From Acidobacteriota bacterium (lineage in GTDB: Bacteria > Acidobacteriota > Vicinamibacteria > Vicinamibacterales > JAHECP01): 64,000 nucleotides of DNA. Each line of letters opens with the position of its first letter. The stretch's first letter is position 1. The DNA is taken from positions 1 to 64,000 of the forward strand of contig JAHECP010000001.1 of the NCBI GenBank assembly GCA_024641665.1, in the 5' to 3' direction. Of the stretch, positions 46,475 through 55,261 are shown one piece after another. The position numbers and the translations under genes are program-made. The notes under the pieces were generated by a model, which saw only the letters and a program-made list of their open reading frames with translations, had not been told where the DNA came from and ran no database searches.

Positions 46475-49321
46475 TCAGACCATCGGTTGGAGCACGAGCA
46501 GGCCAATGAGATCCGGCGGCAGCTGCGGCCTCACGACCAGCTCGCGCACGCGCAGGCTCACCGCCTGGCGGATGCGCTTGTGCGCCTCCTCGAGGTCCGC
46601 GGCGCGCGCCTCGACGCGTTGCTGGAGCGCCTGCTCGACGATGGGCCAGGCGTCGAGCGCGCTGGTGACAAGCTCCTGTTTCTCGGCCATCGGGACGTTC
46701 GCATCCGGTTTCGCCTCCGCCAGCAGGCGCAGCGCCTCGTCGTCGGGAATCCAGGCGGGGCTGCCGCGCGACAGGCCGGCGTAGCCGCTGACCAGCACCT
46801 CCTCCGAGAGGAGCGGCGCGCGCTTCGGCTGCTCGACGAGATACCGCACCCTGAGCAGCTGCAGGGTCGTGAGCCGCGACACGGCGCGCGTGCGGATCAC
46901 GCCGCAGCGCGACGCGACCGCCTGGCCATGGCGTGTGAGCGCCTCCTCCATCAGGAAGCGCGCCATCGCCGCCACGAAGCGGTGATTGCGCCCGAGATAC
47001 TCGGCGCCCTCGGGCGTTGGCGAAAGGAAGCTCACCAGCCAGTGCCCGGTCTTGGGTTGCGGGAGTGCGAATCGGACCGCTTCGGTTACCGAGGCCGTCG
47101 CCGCCGGCGCGACCGAGACCCGGAAGACACCCGCCCGCTTGTCCGCCGCGATGTAAAGATTGAGGCGCTGCGCCGCCGCGAGCACGAACTCGCGCACCGC
47201 GCTCGCGTCGCCGAGCACCGAATCGGTCGTCTCCAATTCCTTGCGCACGGCTTCCGGCTTGATCGCGCGCTGCGCGAAGCGCGTCCGGGTGATGCGCTCG
47301 CGCTCGGCTTCCCGCTCCCAGCGCTCGTGGAGGGCTTCGACCCCGAGTCCGAGATCGAGCTGCACCGGCCCCGTCTCCGCCCGGCGGCCGCGCAGGAAGA
47401 GCGCGTTCAGCACAGCTTCCGTGACCGTTTCGCTCTCTTCTGGAACCGGGACGTGGGTGCCGAGCGTGCGATGGATCTCTCGCGCCTTGTTGAGGAGCAC
47501 GTCGAGCAGGACGCCGTCCACCGGGCTGTCGGGGCTGAAGTAGCGGATGGTCTTCACCACCTTCGCGCGCTGGCCGAAGCGGTCCACCCGTCCCTCGCGC
47601 TGCTCCAGCCGGTTGGGGTTCCACGGCAGGTCGTAGTGGAGGGCGGCGTTGAACTTGTCCTGCAGGTTGATGCCCTCGGACAAACAGTCGGTGGCCACCA
47701 GGATACGAGGCCGGTCAGGGTCGATGTCGTCGATCTTCGCGCGCCGCTCCTCGTCACCGAGCCGGCTGGTGACGCACACGATTCGCGCGTTGGGATGCGC
47801 GCGCTCCAGGGCCTTTTGAAGTCCGTCTGCGACGTATTCGGCCGTGGCGATGTACCGGCACCAGACGATCGGCTGCGCGCCGGCTTTCAGCAAGTTGCCG
47901 GCCAGCGTCGCGCAGGATGCAAGTTTGGAGTCGTGCTCGGTCTGGTAGAGGCTGTTGGCCAGTCGAGCCAACTCTCGCAGCCGCTTCCGCTCCGACTCGC
48001 CGAGCGTGGCCTCGGCCGACTCGACAGCCGGCGTCGGCTGCTCGTCGACAGGCGCTTCGTCCGTGGCCTCGAAGATGAAATCCCTGAAGTCCACGTCGTC
48101 CTCGTCCGTGGGTAGTCTGTCGTGGCGGCTCTCGAGGGCAGCAACGGCCGCGGCCGGGCTCGACATCACGCAGCGCAGCAGCGCGAGCGCGCCCCAGTAG
48201 CGGACGCGCTGGCGGCGAGTATCCAGGGTCTGGCCGGTGCGGACGATCTCCGAACAGAAGTCGTAGGTCTTCCGGAAGAGCTCGAGGTAGGCGGGTGACA
48301 GGTGATAGGTCTCGTCTGACGGCTCACGTGTCGGGAAGCAGTGCTCGCCTTCCCAGTCGTGCTCGATGTCGCGGCGGGTGCGCTGGACGAAGTGCCTGGC
48401 GAGCTCGATCCGGCGCGGCTCGTCCAGCTCTGCCACCTCCCAATTGCCGAACTCGGGTCGCACGAGGCTGAGGAGCGACCGGAAGGCTGCCTCGATGCCG
48501 CTGTGCGGCGTGGCGGTCAGGAGGATGAGGTGCCGATCCAGGTCTGCGGCGATCTCTCGGATGAGCTCGTGCCGCTGCTGCTGACCCCTGTTCCTGTCGC
48601 TTGCGATAGCCGCGCCGTGCACCTCGTCCACGATGACGAGCTCGGGACAGTTGAGCAGGAACTGGTGCCGGTTGCGGTCGCTCTTGAGGAAATCGATGCT
48701 CGCGACCTGAATGGGGTAGTAGCGGTACAGGCTGTCCGTGCCGACCTTGCGCCGCTCGAGCTGGCGGACCGTGCCCGAACGCACCACGACCGCATCCAGG
48801 TTGAACTTCTCGGCGAGCTCCTTCTGCCACTGGTCACACAGGTACGGCGGACACAGGACGGCCATGCGCCGGATCTCGCCGCGGTCGAGGAGCTCACGGA
48901 TGATGAGCAGCGCCTCGATCGTCTTGCCGACGCCGACATCATCGGCGATGAAGAGCCGCACCGGATCGAGCCGCAGCGCCATGAGGAGCGGCACGAACTG
49001 ATACACGCGCGGCGCGATCGAGATACGCCCCAACGACCGGAACGGCGTCGCGCCTTCCCGCAGCGTGAGGCGGGCTGCCTGCCAGAGCAGGTACGCGCTG
49101 GCAGCGTCGTTGAGGTCGTCCGGGGTTGGAGGCTCGAACTTGGAGGGCCGTACCCGCTCCTCCGGCAACAAGGACCCGACGAGGTTGGTCAGCCTGCAAT
49201 GGACGGCGACGACCTCGTCGGTGGCCCCCGTGAGCGGCCTCAGGCGCCACACCTCTGGGTCGTCGCTGGGGAGCAGCACCCAATCGCGGTTGCGGCAGCG
49301 GACGATGGAGCCAGGCGTCAT
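46475..49321 (-). CDS. SNF2-family helicase, DrmD-like
   Basis: A 948-residue SWI2/SNF2-type DNA translocase, first gene of the defence locus. Motif I is ADDVGVGKTIEALLI (near residue 130), motif II VDEVHG (near 232) and motif III LLTATPHSG (near 270). The C-terminal helicase half has VATDCLSEGINLQ and NRLEQREGRVDRFGQ (near 560-580). This combination, followed at once by an adenine methylase, is the drmD-drmMI pair of class 1 DISARM. I chose the ATG at 49321 (MTPGSIVRCRNRDW); an extension to 49435 has no family-like sequence. Membership of the DrmD family needs a profile search. Confidence 0.88.
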   Translation of the reverse strand: MTPGSIVRCRNRDWVLLPSDDPEVWRLRPLTGATDEVVAVHCRLTNLVGSLLPEERVRPSKFEPPTPDDLNDAASAYLLWQAARLTLREGATPFRSLGRISIAPRVYQFVPLLMALRLDPVRLFIADDVGVGKTIEALLIIRELLDRGEIRRMAVLCPPYLCDQWQKELAEKFNLDAVVVRSGTVRQLERRKVGTDSLYRYYPIQVASIDFLKSDRNRHQFLLNCPELVIVDEVHGAAIASDRNRGQQQRHELIREIAADLDRHLILLTATPHSGIEAAFRSLLSLVRPEFGNWEVAELDEPRRIELARHFVQRTRRDIEHDWEGEHCFPTREPSDETYHLSPAYLELFRKTYDFCSEIVRTGQTLDTRRQRVRYWGALALLRCVMSSPAAAVAALESRHDRLPTDEDDVDFRDFIFEATDEAPVDEQPTPAVESAEATLGESERKRLRELARLANSLYQTEHDSKLASCATLAGNLLKAGAQPIVWCRYIATAEYVADGLQKALERAHPNARIVCVTSRLGDEERRAKIDDIDPDRPRILVATDCLSEGINLQDKFNAALHYDLPWNPNRLEQREGRVDRFGQRAKVVKTIRYFSPDSPVDGVLLDVLLNKAREIHRTLGTHVPVPEESETVTEAVLNALFLRGRRAETGPVQLDLGLGVEALHERWEREAERERITRTRFAQRAIKPEAVRKELETTDSVLGDASAVREFVLAAAQRLNLYIAADKRAGVFRVSVAPAATASVTEAVRFALPQPKTGHWLVSFLSPTPEGAEYLGRNHRFVAAMARFLMEEALTRHGQAVASRCGVIRTRAVSRLTTLQLLRVRYLVEQPKRAPLLSEEVLVSGYAGLSRGSPAWIPDDEALRLLAEAKPDANVPMAEKQELVTSALDAWPIVEQALQQRVEARAADLEEAHKRIRQAVSLRVRELVVRPQLPPDLIGLLVLQPMV

Positions 49322-49679
49322 GAATAGGTCAAGCTTTCGAGTGCAAGTCCTGGCCCGGGTTGCCCGCTCGGCGGGATGGTCTTCTGCCCCCGGACGTGTC
49401 CCCAGAGACGCCGGGAATCGTAACACGAACACCACACATCAGACCGGCGCGGCGTGGGTAGAAGACCACGTGGCGGCCGCTCGTCCCGCCGCACCGCTCA
49501 GTGGATCCGCTAAGCGATGTCCACGCCGGCGAGCGACTCGGAAGCCCCTCGGAAGTTCACCGCTTCCGAGTCGAGCATTGGCACCGCTCGTCGAAGGTCT
49601 CCCCCGCGCGAAAAGGCGCAGTTCCTGGACCACTTGGCCTCAAGGCTCTGGAGGCCAGACCGAGGAGTGCGGGTCGACG
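49322..49679. other. Gap between the defence locus and the rhamnose region
   Basis: No gene is recognised here. It holds the upstream region of the SNF2 helicase gene, including the 13-mer CCCCGGACGTGTC at 49389-49401 shared with the gap at 40141. It also holds a strong stem-loop near the GH43 end. No clear -35/-10 pair was found for the helicase. Confidence 0.5.
49534..49573 (-). terminator. Stem-loop downstream of the GH43 gene
   Basis: A perfect 12-bp stem, CGACTCGGAAGC / GCTTCCGAGTCG, with a 16-nt loop. It lies about 107 nt past the GH43 stop, in the direction of that gene, and would separate the rhamnose operon from the defence locus. It has no clear T-tract. Confidence 0.5.
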
Positions 49680-50999
49680 TTAGAAAGGATGGTTGGCAGG
49701 CGGCCCCACGCGAAACCAGGCCCAGTCGGCGTGGCCGGACCTCGCCGTGCCCGGAGGGACGATCGCGAACAGCCCGACCTTCGCGCCGATCCACACGCCC
49801 GGCCGCGCCGCGAACTCGCCGCCGATGGACGTGAAGGTCCGCCCGTCCATGCTGTAGCTGAAACGGCAGCGGCCGCCGGCGGCGATCGCCACGCGCAGCT
49901 GCACGTTGGGCTGCCGCACGGCAAGACCGGCCACTTCCTGCTCGACGCCGCCGGTGTCCGCGTCCACCGCGCGGCGAAGCGTGAGGCGCAGGCTGGTGTC
50001 TGTTCGCTGCAGCCCCAGCCACGCGTAGTCGCGCCCGAAGATCACGAGGCCCGCCGCCTCGCCCTCGACCGCGGGCGCGAAGGCGAGCGACGTCGTCACG
50101 ACGAACTCCGGCGCCGGCCACTTCTGCAGCAGCAGGTGAGGCACGCTCCAGATCGTCCCGGGCGCGGCCGCCGGCCGCGAGAACAGCCGCAGCGTCCCCG
50201 GCGCGGCCGAGAGCGACAGCCATTCGTCACGCGGATTCGCCTGCCACTGCCACTGCAGGCCAAGGCGCGGCGCGTCGAACTCGTCCGAGGTCGCCGGCAC
50301 CGCGATCGGATGCCGCCGGCCCACGTCGGGCTTGCGGAAGGTCTCCACGGGCTCGCCGGTGCCGTCGCCATCGGGATCCGCGCCCATCACGGGCCAGCCG
50401 TCCGGTCGCCACGTCATCGGCTCCAGGTGCACCACGCGGCCGTAGGGGCCCTTGTCCTGGAAGTGGAAGAACCAGTGCTCGCCCGTCTGCGTGATCACCC
50501 AGGCGCCCTGGTGCGGGCCGTTGACGTCGGTGTCGCCCAGGCCCCTGCCCGCCTTCACCAGCACGGGGCGGCTCCACTCGCCGGCGGGATCGCGTGCGGT
50601 GACGACGTAGAGGCCGTAGTCCGGATCGGGATAGTAGATCCAGAACTTCCCGTCGTGATGGCGAATCGCGGGCGCCCAGCAGCCCTTGCCGTGCTGCGGC
50701 GCCGCGAAGACGTCCTCCGGGACCTGCCGCGGCAACGCGTGGCCGATCAGCTCCCAGTTCACGAGATCCTTCGAGTGGAGGATCGGCAGCCCCGGCGCAC
50801 ACGTGAAACTCGACGCGGTCATGTAATAGTCGTCCGCGACGCGGACGACGTCGGGGTCGGAGTAGTCGGCGTGGATGATTGGATTGCGGTAGGTGCCGTC
50901 GCCCCGGTCCGCCACCCAGACGCGCGGTACGAGCTCGCCCGGTGCGGCCAGAGTCAGGACCACGAGCAGCCACAGGAGCGCCGGACCGTATCGGCTCAT
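49680..50999 (-). CDS. Secreted GH43 beta-xylosidase/arabinosidase-type protein with central deletion
   Basis: A 439-residue exported GH43 protein with a signal peptide (GPALLWLLVVLTLAAPG). YRNPIIHADYSDPDVVRVADDYY carries the general-base aspartate; CWAPAIRHHDGKFWIYY follows, and a C-terminal beta-sandwich begins near TSDEFDAPRLGLQWQWQ. Relatives run from AGKGLIDPxPxWDDDG through the EGP motif to NGPHQGAW over about 80-90 residues. Here AGRGL is joined directly to GDTDVNGPHQGAW (near 50535). The pKa-modulating aspartate and catalytic glutamate are therefore missing, and the protein should be inactive. The frame is kept. Its ATG shares one base with the rhamnulokinase stop (TGATG). Confidence 0.8.
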   Translation of the reverse strand: MSRYGPALLWLLVVLTLAAPGELVPRVWVADRGDGTYRNPIIHADYSDPDVVRVADDYYMTASSFTCAPGLPILHSKDLVNWELIGHALPRQVPEDVFAAPQHGKGCWAPAIRHHDGKFWIYYPDPDYGLYVVTARDPAGEWSRPVLVKAGRGLGDTDVNGPHQGAWVITQTGEHWFFHFQDKGPYGRVVHLEPMTWRPDGWPVMGADPDGDGTGEPVETFRKPDVGRRHPIAVPATSDEFDAPRLGLQWQWQANPRDEWLSLSAAPGTLRLFSRPAAAPGTIWSVPHLLLQKWPAPEFVVTTSLAFAPAVEGEAAGLVIFGRDYAWLGLQRTDTSLRLTLRRAVDADTGGVEQEVAGLAVRQPNVQLRVAIAAGGRCRFSYSMDGRTFTSIGGEFAARPGVWIGAKVGLFAIVPPGTARSGHADWAWFRVGPPANHPF

Positions 51000-52504
51000 C
51001 ACCCGGTGCCCTCGCGCGAGCGAACGGCGCTCTCGATATCGAGGAAGCGCTTCCTGGCTTCCGCCCACGCCGCGGCGTTGCGTGCGACGAAGCGCTCCGG
51101 CGGATGCAGGCGAGACAGCAGGCGCCGGCCGTCGGCGAGCGACGCCACCTCGCCGCTCGCGATGGCCTGCACGAGCAGGTTGCCGGCCGCGGCGGCCTCC
51201 ACGGGGCCGGCCAGCACGGGTCGCGCCGTCGCGTCGGCCGTGGCCTGATTGAGGTAGCGGTTCTGCGATCCGCCTCCGACGATGTGGAGGCCGGCGACGG
51301 GACGGCCGGTGAGCGACTCGATCGTGTCGACGACGGAGGCGTAGCGCAGCGCCAGCGAATCCAGGATCACCTTCGTCATGACGACCGGGTCGTCAGGCGC
51401 CGGCTGTCGGGTCTCCGCGAGCGCCGCGCGCAACGCGGCCGTCATGCTCGGTGGGTTGAAGAAGCGGGCCGCGTCGGGGTGCACGAAACCCGCGAACCCG
51501 CCGACGCGCGAGACCGAGTCGATCAGAGTCTCGACGTCCATCGTCAAGCCCGCAGACGACCACTCGCTGCGGCAGCGCTCGAGCAGCCAGAGCCCCATCA
51601 CGTTCTTGAGGAAGCGCACCGTGCCGGCTACGCCCCCCTCGTTCGTGAAGTTGGCGCGCGCCGCCTCGTCGCTCATGACCGGCGCGTCGCATTCCACCCC
51701 GACGAGCGACCACGTGCCCGAGGAGACGTAGGCCCAGCCGCGCTCGAGCGGCGTGCCGGCGACGGCGCTTGCCGTGTCGTGCGTGGCGGGCGCGACGACG
51801 CGCAGCGCGCCCATGCCCGGCTCGTCGCCCGATTCGACTCGGAGGCCGCCGAGCGTGGTGCCGGCCTCGACAATCTCGGGCATCAGCGCGCGCGGCAGAT
51901 CCAGCCGCGCGAACAGCTCGTCGTCCCACCGTCGCGCGCGCGCGTTGACGAGCTGCGTGGTCGAGGCGTTGGTGTACTCCGAGCACGTCGAGCCGCAGAG
52001 CCGGTGATGGCAGAGGTCCGGGATGAGCAGCAGCCTCGCGGCCCGTGGCGGCAGGCCTTCGCGCGCGTGTGCGACGAGCTGGTAGAGCGTGTTGAGCGGC
52101 AGGAACTGGATTCCGGTGCGCGAGAAGATCTCCGCCCTCGGCACCCGGGCGAACACCTGCTCCATGACGCCGCGGGTGCGCTCGTCGCGATAGCAGATCG
52201 GCTCCTCGAGCAGTCGGCCGCCGGCATCGATCAGGCCGTAGTCCACCGCCCATGAGTCCACGCCCACCGAGTCGAGGCGTCCGCCGCGAGCCGCCGCGGC
52301 GGCTCGGGCGGACGCGAGACCGGCGCGCAGCCCGTCGAAGAGCCGGACGGTGTCCCACCGCAGGTGGCCGGCGGCGCGACGCGGCGCGTAGTGAAAGCGA
52401 TGGACTTCCTGAAGGTCGAGCCGATCGCGGGTGACACGGCCGATGAACGCGCGCCCGCTGCCGGCGCCGAGATCGATGGCGACGCGATACGGATCAGGCG
52501 ACAC
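50999..52504 (-). CDS. rhaB: Rhamnulokinase
   Basis: A 501-residue FGGY-family kinase phosphorylating L-rhamnulose in the cytoplasm. The N-terminal phosphate motif is VAIDLGAGSGRAFIG. Catalytic Asp lies in GVDSWAVDYGLID, and the ATP-site segments are PATHDTASAVAGTP, VSSGTWSLVGVE and HIVGGGSQNRYLNQ, all typical of RhaB. I take the GTG at 52504, which overlaps the rhaM stop by 11 nt and puts the first beta strand at residue 7; a longer frame to 52633 only reads rhaM in another frame. The product is cut by the aldolase encoded at 61843. Confidence 0.92.
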   Translation of the reverse strand: MSPDPYRVAIDLGAGSGRAFIGRVTRDRLDLQEVHRFHYAPRRAAGHLRWDTVRLFDGLRAGLASARAAAAARGGRLDSVGVDSWAVDYGLIDAGGRLLEEPICYRDERTRGVMEQVFARVPRAEIFSRTGIQFLPLNTLYQLVAHAREGLPPRAARLLLIPDLCHHRLCGSTCSEYTNASTTQLVNARARRWDDELFARLDLPRALMPEIVEAGTTLGGLRVESGDEPGMGALRVVAPATHDTASAVAGTPLERGWAYVSSGTWSLVGVECDAPVMSDEAARANFTNEGGVAGTVRFLKNVMGLWLLERCRSEWSSAGLTMDVETLIDSVSRVGGFAGFVHPDAARFFNPPSMTAALRAALAETRQPAPDDPVVMTKVILDSLALRYASVVDTIESLTGRPVAGLHIVGGGSQNRYLNQATADATARPVLAGPVEAAAAGNLLVQAIASGEVASLADGRRLLSRLHPPERFVARNAAAWAEARKRFLDIESAVRSREGTG

Positions 52505-52865
52505 GGTCGTCGCAGGGCCGATCGACAGACCGGCCGGAAACGCCAGCCGGGCGTTCGAGGTGGAAGACTTCCCGCAGCGTTCGCGACACGGGGCTGTCGT
52601 CGTCGTGGCTCGGCATGATCTCCCGCATCGCATGCCACCAGCGGCGGCACACCTCCGTCGCGGCGATCGCCTCCCAGCGCGACTGGCTGTCGACCTCGGC
52701 GTACGCGAACAGGTCGTCCGTCTCCGGGTCGAGGAAGATCGAGTAGCTGCAGACGCCGTGCCGCAGCAGCGTGTCTCTCAACTCGTCGCAGATCGGATTG
52801 TGCCGGCGCTCGTACTCCGCCTGCCGGCCGTGATGGACCCTCATGCGAAACGCAATGCGGACCAC
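52494..52865 (-). CDS. rhaM: L-rhamnose mutarotase
   Basis: A 123-residue RhaM-family protein that interconverts the anomers of L-rhamnose. Family motifs are RRHNPICDELRDTL with the key histidine, YSIFLDPETDDLFAYAEV, and RRWWHAMREIMP. I chose the GTG at 52865 because GGAGG lies 6 nt upstream and the family starts MVRIAFRM. It is the first gene of rhaM-rhaB-GH43 and overlaps rhaB. The tail is somewhat longer than the usual ~104 residues. Confidence 0.9.
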   Translation of the reverse strand: MVRIAFRMRVHHGRQAEYERRHNPICDELRDTLLRHGVCSYSIFLDPETDDLFAYAEVDSQSRWEAIAATEVCRRWWHAMREIMPSHDDDSPVSRTLREVFHLERPAGVSGRSVDRPCDDRVA

Positions 52866-53101
52866 GCGTGACCTCCGCCCTCCGGCCGCGGTGCGGCCGG
52901 ACGCGCAGGCATCATCACGCACGCGCGCACCGCGGACCACCAGCTTCGGGGTAGGCCGGCGAGTTCATGCATGCGGAGTTCGCGCCTCGTCGCACGCGGT
53001 GCTCAATTGTTGTGGGGAAAAGAGCTTGGCGCGGGGCGCGGCCCGCCACGAGCAGCGACACGACGCGCACCTGGTTGTGCCATGCGAAACGGTCTGCCTT
53101 C
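52866..53101. other. Gap upstream of rhaM
   Basis: No gene is seen. It contains a short AT-rich patch near 53005-53025, probably part of the rhaM promoter. It also has the 11-mer CCTGGTTGTGC at 53070-53080, which recurs on the minus strand at 61648-61638 inside the promoter of the rhamnose-region regulator. Confidence 0.4.
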
Positions 53102-55261
53102 CTACGGCGCGCGGCGCAAGCCCTCCCACCGCACGACCCACCGCCCGTCGGCGGGAAAGCCGGGCGCGTGGCGGTCGGGCGCGCCGTCCCAGCCGGCGGC
53201 CATCATGGCCGCGGCGTACAGCAGGGCGCCGTTTCCCGGCAGATAGATCGTCAGGCCCGGCCGCTGGTGGTTGTGACCGTTGTTCCGGTAGCGGTTCTTG
53301 GGCGTGTCCAGGAGCAACGCGTCGACGGCGAGCTCCGGCTCGCCCAGACGCGCCGCGGTCATGGCGATCATCGGATAGTCCCAGCCCCACGTGTCCGGCC
53401 AGCTCCAGTGCTGCCAGATCCATTGCAGCGTGCGGCGCATCGTCTCGCGATCGATTCCCGGCCCGGGGAGCAGGCCGAAGGCCGCCGTCACGGAGGGATG
53501 GTCGCGGGCCCAGCGAGGGTTGGTGTACGAATCGGGCGCGGTCTCGGCGAAGAGGTACTTGCCGTCGGCCACGGACGGCCGGGCGAGGGTGGCCAGCACG
53601 CGGTCCCATGCCGGCTCGCGCGCGAGCCCCAGGCGCTCGCGCCACCTCTGAGCCGTCTGCAAGCCCCACGCCCAGTAAGTGATTTCGAACGTGCAGTTCG
53701 TCGTTCGATCCTTGGGAAACACCTCCTGCGCGCACTGAAGTGGAGGACCGAGGACAGAGCGCCGGCCTGTCTCGTCCCAGGCCGCGAACGAGGCCATGAA
53801 CGTCGCGGTGTCGAAGACGACGTCCTTGAAGGCTTCGAGCGTGGCGCGATCGCCGCGCGTGCGGTACACCAATTCAGCAAAGAAGATGGGATGCGGCTGC
53901 TGCCAGACGAGGAACGGCCCCACGCTCGACGGCGACTCGGCGCCGCTCGGGTCGGTCATCTTCGGCCAGCGCGCGCCGGCGTAGCCCTGGCGCGCGGCGG
54001 TCTCCCGCGCGCGCGGAAGTATCGACCGGTAGAACCCCAGGCTCCTCTCGACGAGCGGCAGCCGATCCCACAGCGCGAAGTGCGCCGCGTGCCACCAGTG
54101 CATCTCGAGGTGGAACTTGCCCTCCCAGCTGTTGAAGGTGAGGCCGGTCTCCTGCGGTGGCTCGCTGCCCGCGCACTGGATGGCCGCCAGGTACTGGGAC
54201 AGCACGATGCGCCGCTCGAGCTCGCGCCAGCGCGGATCCCGGCTTCCCGAGAGGTCGATGGCGCCGCCGGTCTGCCAGAACCGGTTCCAGTGAGCGCGCG
54301 CCGCGAGCCGTGCGGGCTCGAAGCCGGGCGTATCGGTGGCGGACGGCGCAGGTGAGAACGCGGCGACGAACTCGAAGGTGTCGGTGTCGCCGTTGGGACG
54401 GATCAGAAAATCGTGCGCGCCGATCTCCTCAATCGTGCCCGCCGGCGCCCAGCGCGTCGCGACGTGGTAGCGGTCGGCGTCCAGCGTCCGGGCGAACGTC
54501 GCCGCGTTCGTGCCGAGCCGGGTGAGCGAGGTCTGGTGCGCGTCCGGGTGGCTCCAATCCGCGGCGGTCGTCCCGCCGGTGCCGTAGGGAAACCGCAGCC
54601 GGATCGCGAGCCGGCCCTGTCCGACGAGCGGCGAGACGACGCGCACCGCCAGCAGGTCGCGCTGCGGATGGCAGACGGTCTCGACCGCCACGGGTGAGCC
54701 GTCCACCGTGAAGCGGCTGACGAGCACGCCGTTCCACAGGTCGAGCGTCTGCTCGATGTCCGCCAGGTCGCCGGGCGTGGCCTCGCGGCCGTCGGCCGTG
54801 ACCAGGCGGAACCCAATCCGCCCGAGGTGCAGGCGATGGGGATTGGCGCGCAGCCATTCGATCTCGGGCGTGCGCCGATCGCCGGGGATGTCGGCGTACC
54901 CGACCTGCCGCCCGTGACTGTCGTAGGCCGTGAGCCCGAACGTGTCGATGCTCCACTTGTTCGGGTTCGGCGACGTGTGCCAGCCCCACTGCGAGAGCGT
55001 GCCGAGCGGGATGGTCTCATCGTAGAGCTCGGGGAAGGTCTGCAGTCCGGTCGCGTCCGCGGTGAACGCGAACTCGCCGTTGCCGACCGAGAGGGGCGAT
55101 TCGGGGTCGAGCGTCCGGACGACCGGGTCGTGCCGGGTCACGAGCGCGCGGCGATCGATGGGGGCCGCCGCGTCCCTGGCGCCGAGCGCCAGCAGCAGCG
55201 AGGCGAGCCCCACCACGAGGCGCCAGTCGGGTCTATGATGCGTATCCGAGGAGCGCCGCAT
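53102..55261 (-). CDS. Secreted (alpha/alpha)6-type glycoside hydrolase, family not assigned
   Basis: A 719-residue exported protein with a hydrophobic signal (LVVGLASLLLALGARDAAA). An N-terminal beta-sandwich (SPLSVGNGEFAFTADATGLQTF, about 55-290) precedes a helical barrel (about 330-700). The layout resembles clan GH-L enzymes such as GH65 and related families. The segment WEGKFHLEMHWWHAAHFALW and the tryptophan-rich HWSWPDTWGWDYPMIAMTA with following GNGALL are candidates for the active site. I do not recognise the exact family or substrate. The start codon at 55261 overlaps that of the GH31 gene on the other strand; ATG 55297 is an alternative. Rhamnogalacturonan side chains are the likely target given the neighbours. 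Confidence 0.65.
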   Translation of the reverse strand: MRRSSDTHHRPDWRLVVGLASLLLALGARDAAAPIDRRALVTRHDPVVRTLDPESPLSVGNGEFAFTADATGLQTFPELYDETIPLGTLSQWGWHTSPNPNKWSIDTFGLTAYDSHGRQVGYADIPGDRRTPEIEWLRANPHRLHLGRIGFRLVTADGREATPGDLADIEQTLDLWNGVLVSRFTVDGSPVAVETVCHPQRDLLAVRVVSPLVGQGRLAIRLRFPYGTGGTTAADWSHPDAHQTSLTRLGTNAATFARTLDADRYHVATRWAPAGTIEEIGAHDFLIRPNGDTDTFEFVAAFSPAPSATDTPGFEPARLAARAHWNRFWQTGGAIDLSGSRDPRWRELERRIVLSQYLAAIQCAGSEPPQETGLTFNSWEGKFHLEMHWWHAAHFALWDRLPLVERSLGFYRSILPRARETAARQGYAGARWPKMTDPSGAESPSSVGPFLVWQQPHPIFFAELVYRTRGDRATLEAFKDVVFDTATFMASFAAWDETGRRSVLGPPLQCAQEVFPKDRTTNCTFEITYWAWGLQTAQRWRERLGLAREPAWDRVLATLARPSVADGKYLFAETAPDSYTNPRWARDHPSVTAAFGLLPGPGIDRETMRRTLQWIWQHWSWPDTWGWDYPMIAMTAARLGEPELAVDALLLDTPKNRYRNNGHNHQRPGLTIYLPGNGALLYAAAMMAAGWDGAPDRHAPGFPADGRWVVRWEGLRRAP

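Noticed and set aside
46473-47624. N-terminal extension of the methylase into the SNF2 helicase gene
   Set aside because: The added sequence is out-of-frame reading of the helicase and has no family similarity. The methylase begins naturally at 46472, 2 nt after the helicase stop.
33805-49321. Calling the locus simply DISARM or simply Druantia
   Set aside because: The drmD/drmMI-like pair fits class 1 DISARM, but separate drmA, drmB and PLD drmC genes are absent. The large helicase recalls DruE, but other Druantia genes are absent. Naming either system would overstate the evidence.
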